A DNA stretch of 6,397 nucleotides from Chitinophagaceae bacterium (GTDB lineage Bacteria; Bacteroidota; Bacteroidia; Chitinophagales; Chitinophagaceae): the NCBI GenBank assembly GCA_003167015.1, contig PMUF01000509.1, forward strand, positions 1 through 6,397, given 5' to 3'. Each line of letters starts with the position of its first letter. Positions within the stretch are counted from its first letter, which is position 1. The position numbers and the translations under genes were made by a program. Below, one piece after another: positions 1-6,397 of the stretch. A model generated the notes under the pieces. It was given only the letters and a program-made list of their open reading frames with translations, was not told the DNA's origin and ran no database searches.

Positions 1-2
1 AT

Positions 3-935
3 GTCCAACGGCTGCAGAATAACGTTTGGGCAAGGAACAAGCATTTCGATGCCGCCAAGCCCACGATCCTGCTGAATTCACACCATGATACGGTGAAACC
101 TAACAAGAGCTATACGCTGGACCCCTTCCAGCCGTTGGAGAAGGATGGACAATTATTCGGGCTGGGCAGCAACGATGCCGGCGGATGCCTGGTGTCACTG
201 ATCGCCGCTTTCCTTTACTATTACGACCGGGAAGGGCTGACACATAACCTTTTGCTGGCGGCCACCGCGGAGGAAGAGATCTCCGGGCATGATGGCATCG
301 AGCTACTGCTGCCTTCCCTGGGGACAATCGATTTCGGGGTTGTTGGCGAGCCGACACAAATGCAGCTGGCCGTAGCTGAAAAGGGACTGCTGGTGCTTGA
401 TTGTATGAGCCACGGCAAAGCAGGCCACGCGGCAAGGGAGGAAGGGGACAATGCGATATACAAAGCCCTGAAGGACATCGGGTGGTTCCGTACCTATCAT
501 GCCTCAAAGGTCTCCGATCTGCTCGGCCCGGTAAAAATGAGCGTTACGGTGATCGACACTGACAACCGGGCGCACAACGTGGTGCCCTCCCAATGTCATT
601 TCGTGGTAGATGTGAGGGTGAATGAGCTGTATACTTTTGAAGAGCTGCTGGGGCTGATCCGGGCAGAGGTCAGCTGTGAGGTCACACCCAGGAGCCTGCG
701 GATGCGGTCGTCATCCATTGCCATCGATCATCCGCTTGTGCAGTCGGGGTTACGGCTGGGGCGGAGTTGTTACGGCAGTCCGACTACGTCCGACAAGGCG
801 TTGATGCCCTTTCCTGCCCTGAAGACGGGACCGGGAGATTCGGCGCGCAGTCATACGGCGGATGAATATATTTATCTCGAAGAGATCCGCGGTGGTATCG
901 AAGGATATATCGCGTTGCTTGCGCCAATTTTATAA
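3..935 (+). CDS. argE: ArgE-type N-acyl-ornithine/citrulline deacylase (M20 family), 5' end missing
   Basis: Zinc-dependent cytoplasmic hydrolase of arginine biosynthesis that removes the acyl group from acetylornithine or, in many Bacteroidota, from an acylated citrulline. The reading frame is already open at base 3, so the start lies outside the window; about 310 residues are visible and the family is usually about 355-380, so roughly 40-70 residues are missing. A GTG at 93 is not the start, because the conserved HxD metal motif (SHHDTV, codons 78-95) runs across it. Further motifs in order: NDAGG with the bridging Asp at 174-176; TAEEE with the catalytic Glu at 273-275 and the ligand Glu at 276-278; GEPT near 345; the lid-domain GHAA near 423; and GPGDSARSHTADE with the last metal-binding His at 852-854. 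All key residues are present. argH follows after 10 bases, which fits an arginine operon. Whether the true substrate carries an acetyl or succinyl group cannot be read from this fragment. Confidence 0.93.
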   Translation, partial: VQRLQNNVWARNKHFDAAKPTILLNSHHDTVKPNKSYTLDPFQPLEKDGQLFGLGSNDAGGCLVSLIAAFLYYYDREGLTHNLLLAATAEEEISGHDGIELLLPSLGTIDFGVVGEPTQMQLAVAEKGLLVLDCMSHGKAGHAAREEGDNAIYKALKDIGWFRTYHASKVSDLLGPVKMSVTVIDTDNRAHNVVPSQCHFVVDVRVNELYTFEELLGLIRAEVSCEVTPRSLRMRSSSIAIDHPLVQSGLRLGRSCYGSPTTSDKALMPFPALKTGPGDSARSHTADEYIYLEEIRGGIEGYIALLAPIL

Positions 936-945
936 ATTCACACTT

Positions 946-2256
946 ATGAGCGTCAACAAAATCTGGAAGAAGGATGCGACCTCGACATCCGCGCTGGTAG
1001 AAACCTTTACCGTAGGCCGGGACAAGGATTTCGACGTACTGCTGGCGGAGTACGACGTATTGGGCAGCCTCGCCCACACGGAAATGCTGGAGGCTGTCGG
1101 CCTGCTCAGCAAGGAAGACCTCATCCTGATCCAGAAAGGGTTACATCAGATACTGGGTGAGATCCGGGAGGGTAGCTTCGCGATTGACAAGGATGTAGAA
1201 GACGTGCACTCCCAGGTGGAGGGACTGCTGACGCAACGCATCGGAGAGGCCGGTAAAAAGATCCACAGCGGCCGTAGCCGCAACGACCAGGTAGCGGTAG
1301 ATATCAAGCTGTATTTAAGGGCCAGGGTTCTCGCACTGAAAGAAGAAGTCAAACTTCTGTTCGACCAATTGATCGCCCTGAGCGAAGAACATAAAGACAA
1401 ATTGTTACCAGGCTATACGCACCTGCAGATTGCCATGCCTTCATCGTTCGGTCTATGGTTCGGTGCGTACGCCGAAAGCCTGATCGACGACCTGGAAGTG
1501 CTGGCGGCGGCCTACCATGTTACCAACAAGAATCCGCTGGGCAGCGGGGCAGGCTATGGATCGTCCTTTCCCCTCGACAGGGAGTTGACCACGCGGCTGC
1601 TGCATTTCAGGACGCTCAACTATAACTCCGTCTATGCGCAGATGAGCCGTGGCAAGACGGAAAAGATCGTGGCGACCGGCCTGGCCTCGGTAGCGGCCAC
1701 TGTCGGCAGGCTGGCGATGGATTGCTGTCTGTATATCAATCAGAACTTCGGTTTTATCTCCTTCCCGGCAGAACTGACGACAGGCAGCAGTATTATGCCG
1801 CATAAAAAGAATCCGGACGTCTTCGAACTGATCCGGGCGAAATGCAACCGCATCCAGGCTACACCCAACGAACTGACGCTGCTGCTGACCAACCTGCCGT
1901 CCGGTTATCACCGGGATCTGCAACTGACCAAGGAGATCTTGTTCCCGGCCCTGGAAGAAGGGATTACCTGCCTGCAGATGACCCGGCTGATGCTGTCGCA
2001 TATCCAGATCAGAGACGGCATCCTGGAAGATGAAAAATACAAATACCTTTTCAGCGTGGAAGCTGTCAACCAGCTGGTGAACCAGGGCGTCCCCTTCCGG
2101 GAGGCCTACCAGCGGGTGGGCAATGACATCGACAAGGGAAATTTCCATTTCGACTACCATCAACAACTGCATCATACCCATGAAGGCAGCATCGGCTATC
2201 TGTCCAATGACAAGATCGTCACGGAAATGCAAAAAGTGCTGTTGAAATTTGATTAG
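946..2256 (+). CDS. argH: Argininosuccinate lyase
   Basis: Last enzyme of arginine synthesis: cleaves argininosuccinate to arginine and fumarate in the cytoplasm; a homotetramer of the fumarase/aspartase superfamily. The protein has 436 residues, close to the size usual for the family. Visible motifs: HSGRSRNDQ at residues 107-115, THLQ at 158-161 with the catalytic His 159, NPLGSGAGYG at 196-205, and the superfamily signature GSSIMPHKKNP at 280-290 containing the active-site serine. The signature has His where many family members have Gln (MPQKKNP), and a later YHRDLQLTKE stretch replaces the common YNRDLQEDKE; both look like lineage variation, not damage. The start is set at the ATG at 946: an upstream in-frame ATG at 862 would add 28 residues lying wholly inside argE, with no resemblance to the family, while MSVNKIWKK is a natural N terminus. 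It begins 10 bases after the argE stop with no Shine-Dalgarno sequence, so it is probably co-transcribed with argE. Confidence 0.97.
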   Translation: MSVNKIWKKDATSTSALVETFTVGRDKDFDVLLAEYDVLGSLAHTEMLEAVGLLSKEDLILIQKGLHQILGEIREGSFAIDKDVEDVHSQVEGLLTQRIGEAGKKIHSGRSRNDQVAVDIKLYLRARVLALKEEVKLLFDQLIALSEEHKDKLLPGYTHLQIAMPSSFGLWFGAYAESLIDDLEVLAAAYHVTNKNPLGSGAGYGSSFPLDRELTTRLLHFRTLNYNSVYAQMSRGKTEKIVATGLASVAATVGRLAMDCCLYINQNFGFISFPAELTTGSSIMPHKKNPDVFELIRAKCNRIQATPNELTLLLTNLPSGYHRDLQLTKEILFPALEEGITCLQMTRLMLSHIQIRDGILEDEKYKYLFSVEAVNQLVNQGVPFREAYQRVGNDIDKGNFHFDYHQQLHHTHEGSIGYLSNDKIVTEMQKVLLKFD

Positions 2257-2282
2257 TTGCGGGTTTTGTCGGATATTATTGC

Positions 2283-2942
2283 ATGGAACCGGAAAAAGAA
2301 TTCGAGCTGGAAAGGATGATCATGTTCAGCGATGCACTGTTCGCCATTGCGATCACGCTGATGATCTTCGACGTCAAGTGGCCGGACATCCCGGATAATC
2401 TTACAGGTGTAAATCTCTACCGGCTTTTCCAGCCTACGATCTTCCGATTTCTGATATTCGTGCTGAGCTTTTATTATATCGGGCGGTCCTGGGTTCAGCA
2501 TCTGAAGTTAGGCCGGATGCTCAGAGCATACGATCAGGGCCTGATCAGCCGTAACCTGATCTACCTGTTCTTTATCACCACCTTTCCCTTCACAGCCTCC
2601 GGCATCGATCATGCCAGGACTGGTTTCAGCTTTCCGCTGCTGTTGTATAGTTTTAACCTGGCGGCCGTCCCGGTCATGCATTTCCTCATCATCCGATATA
2701 TATTCCACAAAAAACCCGAATTGTCGGTTTCGGCGAAAGAGGCAGAAAAAAAATTCATCTATACCCGGAGTTTGTACTTTTCTTCGTTTATGGTCGCGAT
2801 ATTCCTACTAACGATTCTTGTCGCGATCCTTACGTCGGGTAATCCCGCCTATGTCAGCTATTGCTATATGCTGATACCATTCGGGGTCAGATACGCAGCG
2901 AGAAAGGCAAAAAAATATAAACCAATAACTACTGCATCATGA
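2283..2942 (+). CDS. TMEM175/DUF1211-family small membrane channel
   Basis: A 219-residue inner-membrane protein of the TMEM175 family. Bacterial members are six-helix subunits that assemble as tetrameric potassium-permeable channels; this is family knowledge and has not been shown for this protein. The family hallmark is clear in helix 1: Arg 11 followed by Phe-Ser-Asp at 15-17 and then ALFAIAITL. Hydrophobic segments fall at about 12-30, 53-70, 87-106, 115-140, 163-184 and 188-203, which fits the six-helix single-repeat form, and the C terminus is basic (RKAKKYK), as expected for a cytoplasmic tail. The ATG at 2283 is the right start because Arg 11 and the FSD motif lie just after it. It lies 26 bases after argH on the same strand and ends in an ATGA overlap with the next gene, so translation of the two is probably coupled. 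Any tie to arginine metabolism is unknown. Confidence 0.88.
   Translation: MEPEKEFELERMIMFSDALFAIAITLMIFDVKWPDIPDNLTGVNLYRLFQPTIFRFLIFVLSFYYIGRSWVQHLKLGRMLRAYDQGLISRNLIYLFFITTFPFTASGIDHARTGFSFPLLLYSFNLAAVPVMHFLIIRYIFHKKPELSVSAKEAEKKFIYTRSLYFSSFMVAIFLLTILVAILTSGNPAYVSYCYMLIPFGVRYAARKAKKYKPITTAS
2939..2942 (+). other. ATGA stop-start overlap between the channel and amidohydrolase genes
   Basis: The four bases ATGA contain the start codon of the M20D amidohydrolase (2939-2941) and the TGA stop of the TMEM175-type gene (2940-2942). This arrangement usually marks translational coupling by re-initiation. No Shine-Dalgarno sequence is visible upstream; the region before it is A-rich (a run of A around 2909-2914). 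Confidence 0.85.
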
Positions 2943-4429
2943 AACGATCTTTTTTTCCCGCATCCATTCTTGCGTTCAGCCTTTGCTGCGCGGGAGCCGG
3001 GCATGTCATTGCTCAACCCCTGACCGGACGCCCGGCGGGTCTGGGGGGCACAGATACTGCCGCGCTGAAAGCACAGGCGTTGACGGAGATCCAGTCACAG
3101 TACAGCACCTACAAACAGATCGCCATGCAGATCTGGGACTATGCCGAGGTGGGATACAAGGAAGTGAAGAGCTCCGGGCTGCTGCAAAAAACACTGGCAG
3201 ACAATGGCTTTACGGTAAAGGCGGGCGTAGCGGATATCCCTACTGCCTTCGTGGCGAGCTATGGCTCGGGCAGTCCGGTGATCGGCATTCTTGCGGAATT
3301 CGACGCCTTGCCGGGACTGGCGCAGCAGGCGGTGCCGGTAAAGACTCCGATAGAAGGGAAGAATGCGGGTCATGGCTGCGGCCATCACCTGTTCGGTACG
3401 GCCTCGGTAGCGGCCGGCATCGAGATCAAAAAACTGATCGCGGAGAAAAAGCTGACCGGTACGATCCGTGTCTACGGCTGTCCGGCGGAGGAAGGCGGCA
3501 GCGGCAAGGTGTATATGGTGAGGGCCGGATTGTTCAATGACGTCGACATTGTGGTCCACTGGCATCCCGGGGACGGTAATTCGGTGACGCTGACGAGTGC
3601 GCTGGCCAACAGGTCAGCGAAGTTCAGGTTCCACGGGCTGGCGGCGCATGCAGCAGCGGCGCCGGACAAAGGCCGGTCGGCACTGGACGGTGTGGAGTCG
3701 ATGGACTATATGGTCAACATGATGCGGGAGCATATTCCGCAGGAGACGCGAATCCATTACGTGATCACCAACGGGGGGAAAGCGCCTAACGTTGTGCCCG
3801 ATTTTGCAGAAGTGTACTACTACGTACGTCACCCGAAAAAAGAGGAGGTCGTGCGGATCTTCGACTGGGTAGTGGCGGCTGCGCAGGGAGCGGCCATGGG
3901 CACGCAGACGACAGTGGATTACGAGATCATCGGCGGCACACATGACCTGCTGTTGAATAAAACACTGGCCGCAGACATGCAGCAGAATCTGCAAGAAGTC
4001 GGCGGCGTCAGCTATACGCCTGCGGAAATAGAATTCGCCCAAAAGATCCAGTCTTCCTTCACCTATAAGGTCCCGGCTATTGAAACTGCTGCCGTCGTCA
4101 AGCCGCTGAAGGAAGACGAAGATGCGGGGGGCGGATCTACCGACGTGGGCGATGTCAGCTATACCGTACCGACAGTAGGGCTCCAGGCGGCTACGTGGGT
4201 TCCCGGGACGCCGGCCCATAGCTGGCAGGCGACAGCCTGCGGCGGAACGGATATCGGCGCCAAGGGTATGATGGTCGCAGCGAAGACCATGGCGCTGACG
4301 GCCATCGATCTTTTTACCGATCCGATACTGGTGGCTGCAGCGAAGGAAGAATTCAAAAAAGACAAAGGCGATTATCAATACAAGGCGTTGCTGGGGGACC
4401 GGAAACCGGCATTAAATTACAGGGATTAG
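2939..4429 (+). CDS. Exported M20D amidohydrolase, AbgB-like
   Basis: Metal-dependent hydrolase of the M20D peptidase family (aminoacylase/carboxypeptidase type, nearest in layout to AbgB, the p-aminobenzoyl-glutamate hydrolase B subunit). It would cleave an amide bond in an N-acyl amino acid or dipeptide-like compound; the substrate is not known. The 496-residue protein starts with a signal peptide (basic MKR, hydrophobic core at about 5-20, likely signal peptidase I cut after VIA at 25), so it should act in the periplasm, unlike cytoplasmic AbgB. Metal-site residues are visible: HGCGHH with Cys 147 and His 149, the catalytic and ligand pair Glu 184/185 in CPAEEGG, a His at 207 or 209 in VVHWHP, His 237 in the lid domain, and His 427 in PAHSW. 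The long segment at about 335-395 between lid and C-terminal catalytic part is a feature of AbgB-like members. A second M20-type gene, argE, lies upstream but is only distantly related. Transcribed with the channel gene through an ATGA overlap. Confidence 0.9.
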   Translation: MKRSFFPASILAFSLCCAGAGHVIAQPLTGRPAGLGGTDTAALKAQALTEIQSQYSTYKQIAMQIWDYAEVGYKEVKSSGLLQKTLADNGFTVKAGVADIPTAFVASYGSGSPVIGILAEFDALPGLAQQAVPVKTPIEGKNAGHGCGHHLFGTASVAAGIEIKKLIAEKKLTGTIRVYGCPAEEGGSGKVYMVRAGLFNDVDIVVHWHPGDGNSVTLTSALANRSAKFRFHGLAAHAAAAPDKGRSALDGVESMDYMVNMMREHIPQETRIHYVITNGGKAPNVVPDFAEVYYYVRHPKKEEVVRIFDWVVAAAQGAAMGTQTTVDYEIIGGTHDLLLNKTLAADMQQNLQEVGGVSYTPAEIEFAQKIQSSFTYKVPAIETAAVVKPLKEDEDAGGGSTDVGDVSYTVPTVGLQAATWVPGTPAHSWQATACGGTDIGAKGMMVAAKTMALTAIDLFTDPILVAAAKEEFKKDKGDYQYKALLGDRKPALNYRD

Positions 4430-4461
4430 CGGCGCGCGGGCGACGCATTTATCAGAGAACG

Positions 4462-4989
4462 ATGGAAACAGAAAGAACAATATGGACGCTACTGGAAGAG
4501 AAGGATCTTCCGGCCATGACGGAGATGTCGCGGGAACCTGACACGTTCCGTTATCTCCGAAAATTACGGGTAATGACGGATGAGGAATATCAAAAGTTCC
4601 TGTTGCTCAAGCTGGAGCAGATCCGGCTCGGGACGGGGTATCATTGGGCGATCTGGCTTAAGACCGACGGAAGTTTTGTCGGGGCTGTCAATCTCAATCC
4701 GGTCTGGGGCAACAGAGGCTCCGATGGAGACGGAAACGGCGGCGAGCGGCCGCGCATGCAGATTGGCTGCCAGTTGAAAAGAGACTATTGGGGGCAGGGG
4801 TTTGCCGGGGAGTTGATGCGTGGCGTGCTGGATTTTGCGATTGACGAACTGCGGCTGCCTGTTGTCTATGGCGTGTTTCAGAAGGAGAATATCGCCTCCC
4901 GCCGTATGCTGGCCAAGCTGGGTTTTGCATGGCTGGAAAGTAAAACGGAGCAGGACACAGAGATAGAGATCCATCGTTACCCGGCCTGA
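4462..4989 (+). CDS. GNAT acetyltransferase, RimJ/RimL type
   Basis: A 175-residue acetyl-CoA-dependent N-acetyltransferase resembling the RimJ/RimL branch (Acetyltransf_3), whose members acetylate protein N termini or small amines; the acceptor here cannot be named. The coenzyme A loop is seen as RDYWGQGFAGE at 107-117, matching the Q/R-x-x-G-x-G/A pattern, followed by the helix LMRGVLDFAI. The late motif with KENIASRRMLAKLGF at 141-155 is typical for this branch, with Asn 143 in the usual place. A Gly/Asp/Arg-rich stretch at 83-98 sits between two core strands and is longer than usual, probably a flexible loop. It starts 32 bases after the amidohydrolase stop on the same strand and is probably the last gene of that transcript. 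Its final 13 bases overlap the 3' end of the convergent DUF2278 gene. Confidence 0.9.
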   Translation: METERTIWTLLEEKDLPAMTEMSREPDTFRYLRKLRVMTDEEYQKFLLLKLEQIRLGTGYHWAIWLKTDGSFVGAVNLNPVWGNRGSDGDGNGGERPRMQIGCQLKRDYWGQGFAGELMRGVLDFAIDELRLPVVYGVFQKENIASRRMLAKLGFAWLESKTEQDTEIEIHRYPA

Positions 4990-5699
4990 GGATTTCCGCT
5001 GCTGTCAGTGTTAATGCTTTGGTTTTGGAAGCGGAAGAACATGGCGACCCAGGTGTCGGGGCTGCCGATAAAACGGAGAAAGAGTGCGCCATCCTGGCCG
5101 GTCCCGTTGTTCTTTTCTTCCGACCCGCTGTCGCCCTGGTTCATATGAACGTCGTGGATGCCGGATGGAGGATTTGGATTAAAGTATTGGCGGGGATCGG
5201 GATGGGCCTCACCGGCATTATTAAAGAAATCACCAAAGACAAAGATCTCGGCCTGTGAATTATTCATGGCCTTTTGTATCCAGGGATCGATATCATCGTT
5301 GAGATCATTACCATCGTTATCTGACTGTTTGGGCGGGACGACTTTCATCTGGTTCAGGGGGAACAGGGCCGGCTGTTGGCGGACATAATCCAGATGGAGA
5401 GAGGAAGGCAATGTGGTCCTTGGGGTGAACCCTTCAGCGGTCTGTAGCAGGGTGGTGAGGATGGGGTGTGAATACTGTTGGTCCATATAGAAGAGCAGTA
5501 ATCTGTCCTCATCCCATACGGCGCTGCTGTCCTGCGGGTCAAATTTCGGCGAACCCTTCAAGGTCGAATAGACATCGAGCGCAATGCGATAGATTTGCCC
5601 GGCGATGCCGACCTCTATATTATAATGATCACCTATTTTCTGAAACGGCAGAACATTGATAACGCTACCGCGCAAGAGACGATAATCAGGTAAGGGCAT
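4977..5699 (-). CDS. DUF2278/YukJ-family protein of unknown function
   Basis: A 240-residue soluble protein that I recognise as DUF2278, the family of Bacillus YukJ, whose biochemical role is not established. Supporting features in order: the N-terminal MPLPDYRLLRG opening, HYNIEV at 25-30 with a following IYRIALDV strand (family pattern HYHI...YRIAVNV), an acidic Asn/Asp loop at 126-137, EIFVFGDFF at 151-159, the hallmark GIHDVHMNQGD at 180-190 with His 182 and His 185, and a C-terminal GALFLRF...TWVAMFFRFQNQS block ending TDSSGNPQAG. No signal peptide or membrane segment is seen. The paired histidines and nearby acidic residues suggest a metal or phosphate-type site, but that is speculation. 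The start ATG at 5697-5699 is preceded by an A-rich leader without a Shine-Dalgarno sequence. It is convergent with the GNAT gene (13-base overlap) and divergent from the methyltransferase gene, so it is likely a single-gene transcript. Confidence 0.87.
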   Translation of the reverse strand: MPLPDYRLLRGSVINVLPFQKIGDHYNIEVGIAGQIYRIALDVYSTLKGSPKFDPQDSSAVWDEDRLLLFYMDQQYSHPILTTLLQTAEGFTPRTTLPSSLHLDYVRQQPALFPLNQMKVVPPKQSDNDGNDLNDDIDPWIQKAMNNSQAEIFVFGDFFNNAGEAHPDPRQYFNPNPPSGIHDVHMNQGDSGSEEKNNGTGQDGALFLRFIGSPDTWVAMFFRFQNQSINTDSSGNPQAG

Positions 5700-5732
5700 A
5701 ATTTTTTGTTTTTAAGCTCTATCTTACGATCT
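5700..5732. other. Short A/T-rich divergent intergenic gap
   Basis: These 33 bases separate the divergent starts of the DUF2278 gene and the methyltransferase gene and hold runs of T (plus strand) or A (minus strand). I searched for the Bacteroidota promoter pattern, TTTG followed about 19-21 bases later by TAnnTTTG, and found no acceptable pair in either direction. A TTTG at 5705-5708 is only 11 bases before the weak TATCTTAC at 5720-5727. Promoters for both genes must therefore be atypical or extend into the opposing coding regions. Confidence 0.5.
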
Positions 5733-6397
5733 ATGGATACTAAAATTCATATTGGCTGCGGCAGAAACCTGCTGGAAGGTTTTATCAATGTCGATAACAG
5801 TCCTACCGCCCTCCTCGCCCGCCTGCCTTCGCCGCTTACCGGCCTACTGCACAGGTTATCGCTGATCAATCCCGACCAGCTGGCGTTTTCCCGGACACTC
5901 CGTGAAAGAAAAAAAGATTTCCTCTACTCCAATTGTCTGCGTCTTCCACTGAAAGACGAGAGTGTCGACTTCTGCTACAGCAGTCATATGCTGGGCTGGT
6001 GCCTTAGCCACAACCAGCTGGATGCGTTTTTTAAAGAGCTTTACCGGATACTGAAACCCGGAGGCGGCGCCAGGTTGTCTTTCTTTGATTTCGATAGTCT
6101 GCTGGCCGACTACCAGCAACACCGAAGTACGATCGATCTGTTCAGCCGGATGCCGCTGGGCGTCCGGGAGTTCGATTTCAGGGACAAGTTGAAATTTCTA
6201 TTCAGCCGGAACATGCAGAATGGTATTCCGCTGAACGTCGAGACGATCAGCCGGTTTCTGGAAAAATATCGTTTTCATGAGATCTGTTCCCTGCCCGCCG
6301 GAACAACGCTGATGCCGCCGGAATGGGTGAGGGGCGTGGATCTTTTTGAAAGAGCGGGGGGATCTATTTATATCGAATGCCGGAAAGAGGTTTTATA
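5733..6397 (+). CDS. Class I SAM-dependent methyltransferase, open at the right edge
   Basis: A Rossmann-fold methyltransferase, with 221 codons visible and no stop; the last two bases are TA, so the gene may end with the next base or continue. It begins at the first ATG after an in-frame stop (TAA at 5691-5693). The SAM-binding motif I is clear: KIHIGCGRN at 4-12 followed by GFINVD, with Asp 21 in the position that usually binds the SAM ribose. This is the form common in small methyltransferases near sugar and cell-surface genes. Next come SNCLRLPLKDESVDFCYSSH at 66-85 and the helix-strand FFKELYRILKPGGG at 99-112, typical of the methyltransferase type 11 layout. Two departures are visible: Asn 67 replaces the usual Asp in the D-x-x-x-L-P motif, and GWC follows SSHML where EHL is usual. 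The substrate is unknown. No operon partner is visible; the gene is divergent from DUF2278. Confidence 0.88.
   Translation, partial: MDTKIHIGCGRNLLEGFINVDNSPTALLARLPSPLTGLLHRLSLINPDQLAFSRTLRERKKDFLYSNCLRLPLKDESVDFCYSSHMLGWCLSHNQLDAFFKELYRILKPGGGARLSFFDFDSLLADYQQHRSTIDLFSRMPLGVREFDFRDKLKFLFSRNMQNGIPLNVETISRFLEKYRFHEICSLPAGTTLMPPEWVRGVDLFERAGGSIYIECRKEVL

Noticed and set aside
93..95. GTG at 93 as the start of the first gene
   Set aside because: The conserved HxD metal motif lies just upstream in the same frame, and the frame is open to the window edge, so the gene is cut by the window and does not start here.
862..945. In-frame ATG at 862 giving a 464-residue ArgH
   Set aside because: The 28 extra residues lie inside argE and do not resemble an ArgH N terminus; the ATG at 946, 10 bases after the argE stop, gives a normal-length protein.
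1453..2232. 259-codon open frame antisense to argH
   Set aside because: It lies wholly inside a clearly recognised gene, its translation shows no family features, and such frames are expected opposite GC-rich codon usage.
2248..2281. Possible promoter: TTTG at 2248-2251 and TATTATTG at 2274-2281
   Set aside because: The second box has one mismatch, the spacing is 22, and transcription would begin after the ATG of the channel gene at 2283, losing the start codon.
2981..2989. Cys 16 and Cys 17 of the M20D signal peptide as a lipoprotein site
   Set aside because: The preceding residues (FSL, SLC) do not fit a lipobox, while VIA at 23-25 is a reasonable signal peptidase I site.
3614..4378. 254-codon open frame antisense to the M20D gene
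   Set aside because: Its translation is rich in Arg, His and Cys with no recognisable domain, and it is fully inside a well-supported gene.
5590..5597. TAGATTTG, a perfect match to the TAnnTTTG box, plus strand
   Set aside because: No TTTG lies 19-21 bases upstream and it is about 135 bases inside the opposing gene; a chance match is likely. A similar lone TACTTTTG at 632-639 in argE was dismissed for the same reason.
5856..6122. 88-codon minus-strand open frame at the right end
   Set aside because: The plus strand here encodes a methyltransferase with clear motifs, so this is an antisense shadow.
1..6397. CRISPR arrays, tRNA genes, insertion sequences, toxin-antitoxin or defence genes
   Set aside because: Reading through both strands showed no repeat array, no tRNA-like cloverleaf, no transposase and no defence-related domain; the genes fill nearly all of the window.

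Overview
The window reads as an ordinary stretch of bacterial chromosome, most likely from a member of the Bacteroidota. A moderately GC-rich relative of the Chitinophagaceae is my best guess, but that rests on inference and not on a marker gene. The supporting signs are an argE-argH pair of the Bacteroidota type, start codons preceded by A/T-rich sequence without Shine-Dalgarno motifs, and the particular families present (TMEM175-type channel, YukJ/DUF2278). There is no rRNA, tRNA, CRISPR array, insertion sequence or phage gene that I can support. Coding density is close to 97 percent.

Bases 1-2256 hold the end of an arginine biosynthesis cluster: the 3' part of an ArgE-type N-acyl deacylase (M20 family), then a complete argininosuccinate lyase (argH) 10 bases later. 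ArgE removes the acyl group from the pathway intermediate, and ArgH does the last step, splitting argininosuccinate into arginine and fumarate.

Bases 2283-4989 hold three more same-strand genes, tightly packed behind argH. They are a small six-helix TMEM175/DUF1211 channel, an exported M20D (AbgB-like) amidohydrolase whose ATG overlaps the channel gene's stop codon (ATGA), and a RimJ/RimL-type GNAT acetyltransferase. Gaps are 26 bases, a 4-base overlap and 32 bases, so a single transcript with argEH is plausible. No functional link between arginine synthesis and the channel or amidohydrolase is established by the sequence.

Bases 4977-5699 carry a minus-strand DUF2278/YukJ-family gene. It converges on the GNAT gene with a 13-base overlap of the 3' ends. 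A 33-base A/T-rich gap separates its start from a divergent plus-strand gene (5733 to the window end) for a class I SAM-dependent methyltransferase. That methyltransferase gene is open at the right edge: only two bases, TA, of its next codon are visible.

I did not find a convincing new biological system. The points most worth a second look are the ATGA-coupled channel and exported amidohydrolase pair behind argH, the altered motifs in the methyltransferase, and the acyl-group question for ArgE.
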